Below, one piece after another: positions 26,967-36,829 of a DNA stretch of 64,000 nucleotides. Each line of letters begins with the position of its first letter. The stretch's first letter is position 1. This DNA comes from Comamonadaceae bacterium. GTDB lineage: Bacteria; Pseudomonadota; Gammaproteobacteria; Burkholderiales; Burkholderiaceae_C. Where the stretch lies: positions 1 through 64,000 of the forward strand of contig SEAY01000013.1 of the NCBI GenBank assembly GCA_004144865.1. Reading direction: 5' to 3'. The notes below the pieces were generated by a model. That model was not told the origin of the DNA and searched no databases. It saw only the letters and a list, made by a program, of their open reading frames with translations. The position numbers were made by a program, and so were the translations under genes.

Positions 26967-29167
26967 GGGGGCCTTGGAATGTGCGATTGCTCTTGGGAGG
27001 AGATTGTAGGAGCGGCGGCGGCCGCCGCGGCCTGCTTCACCCCCGCCCCCCGCACCTCCACCCGCACCTCATCCAGCACCTTCCCGCGCGCATCGACGAG
27101 CTGCAGCACGTGCCGGCCGGGCCAGGGCAGCCAGGCCGCCTCGCCGCCGCGGGCGAACTCGCGGCCATCGACGCGCCAGCGCAGCCCCTTGCCGCCGCTG
27201 CTGCGCAAGGCCAGCCGCTGCCGCTGCGGCGGGATGTCCGGATCCAGCGCGAGAATGGTACCGTTCGCCGGCGCCAGGATGCGTGCGACGCGCGGCGCGC
27301 CCTCCTCGGCAACCAGCGCGATGCTCGCCTGCTCGGTGCCGGCCAGGAACCACTCGGGGCGCGCGGCCTCCAGCGCGTCGCCGAAGCGCACGTGCTGCTG
27401 CACCACGCCGCGCGGAGGCGCCGGCGCGCGCGAGGGCTCGCGGGCATGCAGGTGGTTCATCACCGCGGCCCACACGGGCGCCGCGCCGCTGATGCCGCTC
27501 ACGCCGTGCATGGCCTCGCCGCTCGCGTTGCCCACCCACACGCCCACCGTATAGCGGCGCGAAAATCCGACGGCCCAGTTGTCGCGCATGTCCTTGCTGG
27601 TGCCCGTCTTCACCGCGCTCCAGAACCGCGTGGCGAGGATGCTGTCGGTGCCGAAGGTGCGCGCCCGCGCGTTCGCGTCGGCCAGGATGTCGGCGACGAT
27701 GAAGGAAGCGCCTGGAGCGATGGCCTGCACGGGGCGGCGTGGCGCGGTGCGCGGAGACGCAGCCAGCCAGCGCACCTCGCCGGCACGGCCTTCGTTGGCC
27801 AGCGTGCGGTAGGCATTCGCCAGGCCGAGCAGCGGCACTTCAGCGCTGCCCAGCGCCAGGCTGTAGCCGTAGTAGTCGCCGCCTTCGCGCAGCGGCAGGC
27901 CGGCGGCGCGCAGCTGGCGGTGGAAGGCTTCGGGCGAGACCATCACCAGCGTGCGGACCGCGGGGACATTGAGCGAAGCACCCAGCGCCGTGCGCACCGA
28001 GATCCAGCCCTTGAAACCGTGGTCGTAGTTCTGCGGAATGTAGAGGCCGGCCGCCGTGGGGATGTGCGCCGGCGAGTCGTCGAGCAGCGATGCCGCGGTA
28101 AGGCGACGCTCCGCGATCGCCTGCGCGTAGAGGAAGGGCTTGAGGGTGGAGCCTGCCTGCCGCAATGCGGTGACGCCATCGACCTCGGAGGCGCGGCTCA
28201 GCTCTCCGGAGGAGCCCACCCACGCAAGCACGTCGCCGCTCGCGTTGTCCAGCACGATCACGGCGCCGTCCTCCACCTGCTGGCCGCGCAGCTCGCGAAG
28301 CTGCTGCTGCAGCGACTGCACGGCGAAGCGCTGCACGTCGGCGCGCAGCGTGGTGGCGATGCGGCCCTGGCCCGCCGCCTGGCGCAGCGCGGCGCGCGCG
28401 AAGTGCGGCGCGATGCCTTCGCTGGCGGCATAGGCCTTGCGCTGGAAGGCGGCCTCGACGACGAAGTCCAGCGCACCGCAGTCGGCGCGTCCGTCCATGG
28501 CCTTCAGCACGCCGCAGGCGCGGCGCGCCACCTGCCGCGGGCCCGCGCTGGGACCGCGCACGAGCGCTGCCGCAATCGCGGCTTCGCGCGCATCCAGCCC
28601 ATGGGGTGCCTTGCCGAACAGCGTGCGCGACAAGGCATCGATGCCCACCACTTCGCCGCGGAAAGGCGCCAGGTTCAGGTAGGCCTCCAGGATCTGGTCC
28701 TTGCGCCAACCGGCCTCCAGGCGCTTCGCCGCGACGGTCTGTCCCAGCTTCTGCCCCACGCTGCGGCCGCCGACGGGCCGCCGCCAGTCCTCGTCGAGCA
28801 GGCCGGCGAGCTGCATCGTGATGGTCGATGCGCCGCGCGTGCGCTCGTTCCACAGCGACGACCAGGCCGCGGCCGAAACCGCCTGCCAGTCGACGCCGCT
28901 GTGCTCCCAGAAGCGCTTGTCTTCCGAGAGCACGATGGCCGTGCGAAGCGCCGGCGACACGTCTTCCAGCGCGACCCACGGACCGCGGCGCACCACCGTG
29001 TCGCTGCGCAGGCGGTGCAGAACCTCGCCGTGGCGATCCAGCAGCAGCATGTCGGAGGGCTGGTGCGCGCGCCGCACCTCGTCGAAGCGCGGCACGGCCT
29101 GCGCCATGCCGGCGGCGAACAGCGTGCACGCGAGCACGGCGACGATGCGGATGCGCACGGTGCTCAC
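26963..29167 (-). CDS. pbpC: Penicillin-binding protein 1C (bifunctional transglycosylase/transpeptidase)
   Basis: ERTRGASTITMQLAGLL; GSTLKPFLYAQAI; SAVKTGTSKDMRDNWAVGFSRRYTVGVWVGN; C-terminal BiPBP_C-like tail; GTG start overlapping upstream stop. Confidence 0.93.
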   Translation of the reverse strand: MSTVRIRIVAVLACTLFAAGMAQAVPRFDEVRRAHQPSDMLLLDRHGEVLHRLRSDTVVRRGPWVALEDVSPALRTAIVLSEDKRFWEHSGVDWQAVSAAAWSSLWNERTRGASTITMQLAGLLDEDWRRPVGGRSVGQKLGQTVAAKRLEAGWRKDQILEAYLNLAPFRGEVVGIDALSRTLFGKAPHGLDAREAAIAAALVRGPSAGPRQVARRACGVLKAMDGRADCGALDFVVEAAFQRKAYAASEGIAPHFARAALRQAAGQGRIATTLRADVQRFAVQSLQQQLRELRGQQVEDGAVIVLDNASGDVLAWVGSSGELSRASEVDGVTALRQAGSTLKPFLYAQAIAERRLTAASLLDDSPAHIPTAAGLYIPQNYDHGFKGWISVRTALGASLNVPAVRTLVMVSPEAFHRQLRAAGLPLREGGDYYGYSLALGSAEVPLLGLANAYRTLANEGRAGEVRWLAASPRTAPRRPVQAIAPGASFIVADILADANARARTFGTDSILATRFWSAVKTGTSKDMRDNWAVGFSRRYTVGVWVGNASGEAMHGVSGISGAAPVWAAVMNHLHAREPSRAPAPPRGVVQQHVRFGDALEAARPEWFLAGTEQASIALVAEEGAPRVARILAPANGTILALDPDIPPQRQRLALRSSGGKGLRWRVDGREFARGGEAAWLPWPGRHVLQLVDARGKVLDEVRVEVRGAGVKQAAAAAAAPTISSQEQSHIPRPP

Positions 29168-32100
29168 CGCCCCGGCTCCACGTTGACGCGCGCATTCGGC
29201 AGCTCGCCGAACATCTCCGGCGCGTACATGGCCTCCACCCGCGTGGGCGGCAGGGCGAAGTCGCCCACGTTGTTCAGGCGCACCGTGTACTCCACCTTGA
29301 ACACGCCCTTGGGCACGTACTCGTAATACGCGCGGAACACCTCGAAGGTGCGTTCCTCGAAAGCCGGCCACGCATTGCCGCTGCGCTGCTCGCCCCGCGT
29401 GGCGATCTGCGAGTCGCGGCCCAGCCCGCCGCCGAGGATGGTGGACCCACCCGGAATGGGATCGCTCAGCACCACCCAGGTCATGTCGGAGGCTGCGTTG
29501 ACTTCGATCGCGACGCGCAGCACGTCGCCCCGGCTGTAGCGGCCCGCGACCGCCTGCTCGACCGCCGTCACGCTCTTCTTCACCTGGTAGCCTGCGGCGA
29601 AGGGCGCCTTCAGCTCCACGGCCGCGAGGGATTGCACGGTGAGCCACGGCTTGCCCGTGCCCTGGTGCGTCACGGCCAGCGTGCCGCCCGCGCTGCCCCA
29701 CGGCAGCAGCATGCCGTTGTTGCGCAGCATGCCCGGCGCCGCCGGCGCGCCGAAGGTGCTGGCCCGGTGCATCGCGCCCTCCGCGTCGGAGGACTTCATG
29801 CGCTCCACGCGCGCCCAGTCCACCGCGGCGGCTTGCGTGCCGAGCGCCGCGCGCGTGCTGCCCGCCACCGGCGTGGACTCGAAGCGGTTGGAGAATTTCT
29901 CCAGCGCGAGCCCGCCCCACAGGTTGGCGGTGGTGGTGTGCCAGGCACCGCCTTGCTGCCGTGCGATGAAGCCGCCGGCCAGCCGGCCCATGTCGTCCTT
30001 CCAGTCCGGGTCGTCCAGCACGGCGAGGATCAGGCGCGCCGTGTTCACGTCGCCGTTGGCCATCAGCCACCACCAGTAGTCGGCCTGCTCGCTGCTGAAC
30101 ACCAGCTTGGTGCCGATGTACGACAGTCGCGCGCGCAGCACCTGCTGCGCCTCGGCGAGCCGCTGCTCGCGCTGCGGCACGTCGGCCACGCGCCTGAGGA
30201 TGTTGATCCAGTCGATCACCGCATGCGTGGGCCACTGGTTGGGCACGATGGTGATGCTGCCCGCCATGCGTCCCTGCGCCTTGCCGTAGCGCGAGAGCGC
30301 TTCGAGCGCCGCGAGCTTGCGCACGTCGAGGTCCTTGCGCGGGCTCCAGAAAGTCCGCTGGATGCGGCCTTCCACGAAGGCGACGAGGCCACGCTCCATG
30401 GGCGCGCGCACGTCATCGGGAATCGCGAAGGCGGGGTTCAGGCCCGAGGCCTCGTGCGACGCCGCCAGCAGGTAGGCCGTGAGGGCATCGCTGCCGCGGT
30501 TTTCCTCGCCCGAGCGCGGCGGGAAATAGTTGGCGAGGCCGTCGCCATCGAGGTAGGTGGGCATCTCCGCCAGCACGCGCTGCCACAGCGCGGCGTCGCG
30601 CAGGCCGATGGACTTGCTGGCCTTCTGCTCCAGGCAGACGAAGGGATAGTTGGCGAACCAGTCACGCACGCCGGGCAGGCCTTCCGCCAGGCGCGGCTGC
30701 AGCGCCAGCTTGATGCCGCCGCGCTTGTCGCCGGAAGGCGGCAGGGCGCCGGCGGGCGGGGCGACGGCCAGGCTGTAGGGCGCATCCAGCTGCACCAGCG
30801 TGGCCTGCTGCACCGTGAGCGGCACGGCGGGCACGATGCGCTGCCGCACCTTGAGCGCGTCGCGAGCGCCCCCCACCGTATCGCGGGCCTCGATCTCCCA
30901 CAGGATCGCCTCGGTGCGCGCCTGTCCCAGCGGTGCGGGCGCAGCAACCATCCAGGCCGCCTCGCGCGCCTCGCCCGCGGGGATGTCCACCGTTTGCGGC
31001 GCCAGCGTCAGGAGCGTGGCGCGCGGCGCCACTTCCACCTTCATCGCGCGCGCCGTCGTGTTGCGAAGCGTGATCTGCGCACGGAACTGGTCCTCCTCGC
31101 GCACGAGCGGCGGCAGCCCGCTGATGATCTGCAGGTCCTGCGTGGCGCGGATCGTCGCCTGCCCGGTGCCGAACAGGCTCGTCCCCATGTCGGCCACCGC
31201 CACGATGCGGAAGCTGGTGAGCGCGTCGTTCAGCGGCACGGTCACCTGCGCCTGGCCTTGCGCATCGAGCACCACCTTCGGATTCCACAGCAGCAGCGTG
31301 TCGAGCAGCTCGCGCTGCAGGCTCTTGCCGCCGCCCCCGCCCGCGGGCACCGCCTTGCGGCCATAGTGGCGCCGGCCGATGATCTCCATGTGCGCCGTGG
31401 AGGTCTGCACGCCCCAGGCGCGCCGCTGCAGCATCGCCTCCAGCAGCTTCCAGCTGTCGTTGGGCATCAGCTCCAGCAGCGCCTGGTCCACCGCCGCCAG
31501 CGCGACCTCGGCGTTCGCAGCGGGACGGCCGTCGGGTTGCTTCACCTGGATCGTCACACGCGCCTGGCCGCGCACCGGATAGCTCTCGCGGTCGGCCTTC
31601 ACGCTCACCGCGAGTTCATGCGCCCGCGTTCCGACCCGGAACTCGGCGACGCCGAGCCGGTAAGCGGGCTTGGACAGGTCCACCATCGCCGTCGGGGCCA
31701 CGTACTCGCGGCCTTCGAACCAGAATGCCGTCCACCACTCGCGCGGCGCCTTGAAGCCCCAGGTGAAGAAGCTGTACCAGGGCACCTCGCGCAGGCGCCC
31801 GCGCAGGGCCAGCACGCTCACGTACACGTTGGGGCCCCAGCCCTCCTCCACCTTCACGTGCACGGTGGGATCGTCGCCGCGCAGCTGCACGACCTCGGCG
31901 CGCAGCACGCCTTCGCGTTCCACGGCGACCAGCGCGGTGGCGAAGCGGAACGGCATGCGCACCTGCAGCCGCGCCGTCTCGCCCGGCTGGTAGGACCTCT
32001 TCTCGGGCAGCACGTCGATGCGGTCGTGGTTCTCGCCACCGAACCACAGCTCGCCCTGGCGCGTCACCCAGATCCAGCTCGCAGCCTGGAAGCCGCGCCC

Positions 32101-35082
32101 CTGCGCGTCCTTCGCCGTCGCGACGAGTTCCACCTCGCCCGGCTCGGACAGCTTGGCCTCGCACAGCAGCAGGCCGCGCGAATCGCTCTTGCCGCTGCAG
32201 ACGCTGCCCAGTTCCTTCAGCTCGGTCTTGTTGTCGTAGGTGTAGAAGCCGCCCACCATGCGCTTGCGGCTGGTGGTGACCACGCGCGCGATCGCCTTCA
32301 CGTCGATGGGCACGCCGGCCATGGGCTTGCCGTCCAGGCCCAGGGCCACGGCCTGGAACTGCACCTTCTGCTTCGCGGAGACCCAGCCCTCGGTCTTCAC
32401 GCCGGCGATCACTTCGGCGGGCCACACGCTCGCCACGTGGCGCAGCGTCTGCACTTCGCCGTTGGGATCGGCGTAGCTCGCCTCGAGCACCAGTTCCTGC
32501 GGCCGGGGCGACTTCGGCACGTCGGCGATCGTCACCTTGCCGGCGCCGTCGCGGTCCAGCGTGACGGGCAGCTTGTCGGCGATGACGCGCTGCTCCTCGC
32601 CGGCTTCGGGGGCTTCCTCCCCCTCCGCCCGGTGGATGCCGCGCGGTGGCTGGAAGCTGAACGCCTCGTAGCCGTCGAAGGCCAGGCCCTTGCGCCGCAC
32701 CATGGCGGACACGCGCACCGGCAGGTTGGCCGCGCCTCCGCCGGCCACGTAGCTCACCTGCAGGTCCGCCGGCACGCTCTCGACGCTCACCAGCGGCTTC
32801 TTGTCGATCGGCGCGATGCGGCCTTCGAACACGGGGAGACGGAACTCCTCGACGCGGAAACTTCCGCTGCCGTCCGTCTCGTGGCTGCCGCGCAGGGTGA
32901 TCTCGTAGATGCCCAGCTTGCCAGCCGGCGGCACCTGGAACTGGCTCTCGGCGCTGAGCCCGCCGGTGGCGGTGCGGCGCCAGGCGAGCGGCTGCGTGAA
33001 CTCCTGGCCGCTGCCCACGTGCGTGACCACCATCTGGGTCGGCGGGTGCGCCGGGATGCCGAAGCCAGCGCCGGTTTCGGTGCGCGCCACGTGCTTCATG
33101 GAGACGGTCTCGCCCGCGCGCAGCAGCGAACGGTCGAGGATGGAGTGGTAGCGGCGGTCCGGCTGCGGCTCGCTGCTGGTGGGCACGTTGAAGCGCCACG
33201 GCTCGATGCCGCGCTGCCAGTCGCTGAACGTGAAGGCCAGGTCCCCGATCCCCTGGCGGTCGCGCGCGCGGGCGCTGGCGAAGTAGGCGCGCCGGTAGCG
33301 GTCCTCGCCGCTGGCGCACACCGGCGCCCGCGGGTCCAGTCCCTTGAGCTGCGCGATGCCGCGCGCGTCGGTCACCGCGGTCACGACCTCCTTGCCATCG
33401 CAAGTGGACACGCGTACGGTGGCGCCCGGCACGACGCTGCCCTTGTCGAGCGTCGTGACCCAGGCCACGGCGTTCTCGCGTCCCAGCTTCAGGTGCACCG
33501 CGAGGTTGGTCACCAGCGCCGTGGTGCGCACGTACATCGTGCGGCCGCCGCCGTGGCGCGCATCCAGCAGCGCCTGGCCCAGCAAGGGTGAAGCGATCTC
33601 CACCACGTGGAAGCCCGGCGCGAGGGGGATGCCCACCACTTCGAAAGGACGCGGCTCGCTGGTGGCGGGCCGCGGCAGGTCCAGCGTGCGCACGCCCGGC
33701 TGGCCGGCCAGCAGCGACAGCATGCGCGCCTGCACCTGGTCGGGGTCCCGCGGCTCGAGCGACGGCGGCAGCGGCTGGCGCACTTCCCGCGCGGCCTGCG
33801 CACGCGAGACGTACCAGTCGTCGTAACGGGCCACCTTCAGCATCCACTGCACGATCTCGGCGTCGGTGCGCGGCGACAGCGTGCCCACCTGGCCCGGCGA
33901 GAGCGCCTGCGTGCGCAGCGCCGCCTCCACGTTGCGCAGGGTCACGGGCAGCAGGGGACCGCCGTCCGGCTCGGCGAAACGCTCGACGATGCCGAAGGGC
34001 GCGGCGGCGAACTTGGCCAGCGGCGGCATGGGACCCGTTGCGACCTTCAGCGGGAAGCTGGCGGCGTTGCGCAGCGCACGGCCCGACGCATCCTTGAAGT
34101 CGCGCGGCAGCTCGATCGCGAATTCGGTGCGCTCGGGAAAGAGCGTCTTGAAGCTCACGCCGTTCACCACGCTGTCGGCGTCGCCCTCGCCTTGGTCGAA
34201 GGCGGGCTCCAGCGTCGTGCGGGCGGATTTCAGGCGGATTTGCGCCGCGAGCTTGCGGGGCACGGGCGCATTGAAGTCCAGGCGCATGGGGCGGATCGGC
34301 AGGCAGGCGGCCTGCGCGTTCTCGCGCTCGCAGCTGAAGCTGGCGGCGAAGGGTTCGCGCACCCGGTAGTCGAAGCGCCGCTCCACGCTGTTCGGCACGC
34401 CGGAGGGCGTGGCCACGCCGCGGCCGTACACGACCTGCACGCGCGCGTCCGGCGGCAGGCGGCGGTTGCAGGCGAGCGTGGCGTACCGCAACGGCTCGCG
34501 CGCGGCGGCTTGGTCGAGATGCAGGGCCTTGAGCAGATCGTCGCGCTCACGACCGGCGAGCAGGCGCACGGGGACGCGTTCGCCGAGCCCTTCGGCCTGG
34601 CAGCTCACGCTGGATTGCAGGCTGGCCAGCGTCGCGGCGCCATTGAGTTGCAGCACGAAGAACTGCTCCTCGTCGATGCGGCCGCCGCCGGGGCGGATGC
34701 TCTGCACGAACGGCCCGCCGGTGGTGAAGCGCCAGCTGCCGGTGGCGAGTTCCGCGCCCTCGGGCGAGCGGAAGCCGGCGCGCGCCTGCACCGTGCAGTT
34801 CACGCCGGGCGGCAGGTCGTTGTCGAACTCCAGGACCCACTCGCGGTCGCTGTTCCAGCGGCCCGTGCCGCGCGTGGCCTGCGCATCGCTGCACGAGAGC
34901 GACAGCGGCGCGGCCGCCCGCGCGTCGCCGAAGGTCACGGCCGGCGCGTCGAACTTCGCCACCACTTGGCGCACGCGCGCCACCTCGCCTTGGGGCGTCA
35001 CGCTGGTCACCTGCAGCGCCTGCGCACCACCCGCCACCGACAAGACCACGCCTGCCAGCATCCCCCGCGAGAAAAAGGCCAC
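29164..35082 (-). CDS. Alpha-2-macroglobulin family protein (YfhM-like, CLEQ thioester motif)
   Basis: 1972 aa; WFANYPFVCLEQKASKSIGLRD (thioester codons 30625-30636); GTG start after a strong AGGAGG; 4-nt overlap with pbpC. Confidence 0.93.
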   Translation of the reverse strand: MAFFSRGMLAGVVLSVAGGAQALQVTSVTPQGEVARVRQVVAKFDAPAVTFGDARAAAPLSLSCSDAQATRGTGRWNSDREWVLEFDNDLPPGVNCTVQARAGFRSPEGAELATGSWRFTTGGPFVQSIRPGGGRIDEEQFFVLQLNGAATLASLQSSVSCQAEGLGERVPVRLLAGRERDDLLKALHLDQAAAREPLRYATLACNRRLPPDARVQVVYGRGVATPSGVPNSVERRFDYRVREPFAASFSCERENAQAACLPIRPMRLDFNAPVPRKLAAQIRLKSARTTLEPAFDQGEGDADSVVNGVSFKTLFPERTEFAIELPRDFKDASGRALRNAASFPLKVATGPMPPLAKFAAAPFGIVERFAEPDGGPLLPVTLRNVEAALRTQALSPGQVGTLSPRTDAEIVQWMLKVARYDDWYVSRAQAAREVRQPLPPSLEPRDPDQVQARMLSLLAGQPGVRTLDLPRPATSEPRPFEVVGIPLAPGFHVVEIASPLLGQALLDARHGGGRTMYVRTTALVTNLAVHLKLGRENAVAWVTTLDKGSVVPGATVRVSTCDGKEVVTAVTDARGIAQLKGLDPRAPVCASGEDRYRRAYFASARARDRQGIGDLAFTFSDWQRGIEPWRFNVPTSSEPQPDRRYHSILDRSLLRAGETVSMKHVARTETGAGFGIPAHPPTQMVVTHVGSGQEFTQPLAWRRTATGGLSAESQFQVPPAGKLGIYEITLRGSHETDGSGSFRVEEFRLPVFEGRIAPIDKKPLVSVESVPADLQVSYVAGGGAANLPVRVSAMVRRKGLAFDGYEAFSFQPPRGIHRAEGEEAPEAGEEQRVIADKLPVTLDRDGAGKVTIADVPKSPRPQELVLEASYADPNGEVQTLRHVASVWPAEVIAGVKTEGWVSAKQKVQFQAVALGLDGKPMAGVPIDVKAIARVVTTSRKRMVGGFYTYDNKTELKELGSVCSGKSDSRGLLLCEAKLSEPGEVELVATAKDAQGRGFQAASWIWVTRQGELWFGGENHDRIDVLPEKRSYQPGETARLQVRMPFRFATALVAVEREGVLRAEVVQLRGDDPTVHVKVEEGWGPNVYVSVLALRGRLREVPWYSFFTWGFKAPREWWTAFWFEGREYVAPTAMVDLSKPAYRLGVAEFRVGTRAHELAVSVKADRESYPVRGQARVTIQVKQPDGRPAANAEVALAAVDQALLELMPNDSWKLLEAMLQRRAWGVQTSTAHMEIIGRRHYGRKAVPAGGGGGKSLQRELLDTLLLWNPKVVLDAQGQAQVTVPLNDALTSFRIVAVADMGTSLFGTGQATIRATQDLQIISGLPPLVREEDQFRAQITLRNTTARAMKVEVAPRATLLTLAPQTVDIPAGEAREAAWMVAAPAPLGQARTEAILWEIEARDTVGGARDALKVRQRIVPAVPLTVQQATLVQLDAPYSLAVAPPAGALPPSGDKRGGIKLALQPRLAEGLPGVRDWFANYPFVCLEQKASKSIGLRDAALWQRVLAEMPTYLDGDGLANYFPPRSGEENRGSDALTAYLLAASHEASGLNPAFAIPDDVRAPMERGLVAFVEGRIQRTFWSPRKDLDVRKLAALEALSRYGKAQGRMAGSITIVPNQWPTHAVIDWINILRRVADVPQREQRLAEAQQVLRARLSYIGTKLVFSSEQADYWWWLMANGDVNTARLILAVLDDPDWKDDMGRLAGGFIARQQGGAWHTTTANLWGGLALEKFSNRFESTPVAGSTRAALGTQAAAVDWARVERMKSSDAEGAMHRASTFGAPAAPGMLRNNGMLLPWGSAGGTLAVTHQGTGKPWLTVQSLAAVELKAPFAAGYQVKKSVTAVEQAVAGRYSRGDVLRVAIEVNAASDMTWVVLSDPIPGGSTILGGGLGRDSQIATRGEQRSGNAWPAFEERTFEVFRAYYEYVPKGVFKVEYTVRLNNVGDFALPPTRVEAMYAPEMFGELPNARVNVEPGR

Positions 35083-35170
35083 GATGTCCTCCTGAGTGGC
35101 CGCAAGCGTAGCCCATCCCGTCACGACCACCCGCGGAGGATTCCTTCACGCACGGGGCCTCTTCGCTCCG

Positions 35171-35803
35171 TCAGCGCGCGCCGCCCCAGCCCTGCCACAG
35201 CGCCCACGCCGCCGTGAACACCAGCAGGGCCGCCACGGCCCGGGCGACCCACGCCTGCGCGCGCACGCTGCGCGCCAGCCGCTCGCGCAGGCCAGCGGCG
35301 CCGAGCGCCACCGCGCCATAGACCAGCGCCTGGGTCATCGCGATGATCGCGCCCAGCACCGCCACCTGCTCCACCAGCGAGCCGCGTTCAGGGCGCACGA
35401 ACTGCGGGAACACGGCCACCATGAACAGGTACGCCTTGGGGTTCATCAGGCAGGTGGCCGCGGCCCGCACGAAGGTCTGCAGCCGCGGGCGCGATGCGCC
35501 TTCCTGCACGCCGGAGAGCGTGGCCGGCGACCGCCAGAGCGAGATACCCATCCACGCCACGTAGAGCGCGCCGGCCAGCAGCACGGCGTGGAACAGCGCG
35601 GGGAACACGGCGAACAGCAGCCCCACGCCGGCCGCGCCCATCACGGTGTGCGCCGCGCCGCCCGTGACCATGCCGGCCACGGCGGCCAGCCCGGCGCGGC
35701 GTCCGTCGACGAGCGAGCTCGAAAGAACGTAAGCCATGTCCATCCCGGGGATGACGATGATCCCGAAGACGAAGAGGGTGAAGAGGAGGAGGTGTGGGTC
35801 CAT
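35171..35803 (-). CDS. LysE family translocator
   Basis: FTLFVFGIIVIPGMDMAYVLSSSLVDGRRAGLAAVAGMVTGGAAHT; LMNPKAYLFMVAVFPQFV. Confidence 0.92.
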   Translation of the reverse strand: MDPHLLLFTLFVFGIIVIPGMDMAYVLSSSLVDGRRAGLAAVAGMVTGGAAHTVMGAAGVGLLFAVFPALFHAVLLAGALYVAWMGISLWRSPATLSGVQEGASRPRLQTFVRAAATCLMNPKAYLFMVAVFPQFVRPERGSLVEQVAVLGAIIAMTQALVYGAVALGAAGLRERLARSVRAQAWVARAVAALLVFTAAWALWQGWGGAR

Positions 35804-35866
35804 GCGCGCAGTCTGCGGCGCCATCCATGACATCCCACGGCATGTATTGCGCCTACACTGCGCCGC

Positions 35867-36829
35867 ATGCGTGCCAGCCGCCTGCTCTCCATCCAGATGC
35901 TGCTGGAAGCCCACGGCCGCATGAGCGCCACGGCGCTCGCACGGGCGCTCGAGGTTTCCGTGCGGACCCTGCACCGCGACATCGACGAGCTCACGTCGTC
36001 CGGCGTGCCGGTGTACGCCGAGCGCGGGCGCGCCGGCGGGTTCCAGCTGATGCCGGGATGGAAGACCACGCTGACCGGCCTCACGCCCTCCGAGGCCGAA
36101 GCGGTGTTCCTCACCGGCCTGGCGGGCCCCGCCGCGGACCTGGGGCTGGGCACGCCGGTGCGCAGCGCCAGCCTGAAGCTGCTGGCCGCCCTGCCCGCGC
36201 CCATGCGCGGGCGCGCCCACCGCGTCAGCTCGCGCCTGCACCTCGACCCGGTGGAGTGGTACCGCGAATCGGAGCCGGTGCCCTTCCTGTCGCTCGCCGC
36301 CAGCGCGGTGTGGGAAGACCGGCCCCTGGCGATCAGCTACGAGAGCTGGACGCAGACGGCGCGCCGCACGATCCATCCGCTGGGCCTGGTGCTCAAGGCA
36401 GGCATCTGGTACCTCGTGGCGGCGCGCAACGGACAGCCGCGCACCTGGCGCGTGGCCAGCATCCGGGATGCGCGCCTGCTCGACGGGACGACCGCACGGC
36501 CCAAGGGTTTCGACCTCGCGGCGTACTGGCGCGAGTCGGTGCGCCGCTTCGAGGTGGAACTGTTCACCGGCCGCGCGCGCGTGGCGGCGACGCCGCGCGG
36601 GCTGGCCGACCTGCGCCGCATCAATGCGGCCCTCGCCCGCGCCGTCGCGCAAGCGCCGGCACCGGGCCGCGACGGGCGCGTGGAACTGGAGATCCCGATC
36701 GAATCGACGGACCACGCGGCGGGACAGCTGCTGCGGCTGTCCCCCGAGGTGGAGGCCCTGGGCCCGCCCGCGTTGCGGCAAGCCCTGCGTGCGCGCGCCG
36801 CGCAGGCCGCCCGGCTCTATGGCCGCTGA
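35867..36829 (+). CDS. YafY/WYL-domain transcriptional regulator
   Basis: SRLLSIQMLLEAHGRMSATALARALEVSVRTLHRDIDELTSSGVPVYAERGRAGGFQL; WYL-type core. Confidence 0.93.
   Translation: MRASRLLSIQMLLEAHGRMSATALARALEVSVRTLHRDIDELTSSGVPVYAERGRAGGFQLMPGWKTTLTGLTPSEAEAVFLTGLAGPAADLGLGTPVRSASLKLLAALPAPMRGRAHRVSSRLHLDPVEWYRESEPVPFLSLAASAVWEDRPLAISYESWTQTARRTIHPLGLVLKAGIWYLVAARNGQPRTWRVASIRDARLLDGTTARPKGFDLAAYWRESVRRFEVELFTGRARVAATPRGLADLRRINAALARAVAQAPAPGRDGRVELEIPIESTDHAAGQLLRLSPEVEALGPPALRQALRARAAQAARLYGR

Noticed and set aside
28828-33591. 1587-aa plus-strand ORF antisense to pbpC and A2M
   Set aside because: Typical GC-rich mirror ORF: His/Arg/Ala-rich, no recognisable domain, and fully overlaps two strongly supported minus-strand genes.
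36817-36829. Convergent overlap of YafY and CDF genes as an annotation error
   Set aside because: Both C-termini read naturally to their stops; accepted as a true short convergent overlap.
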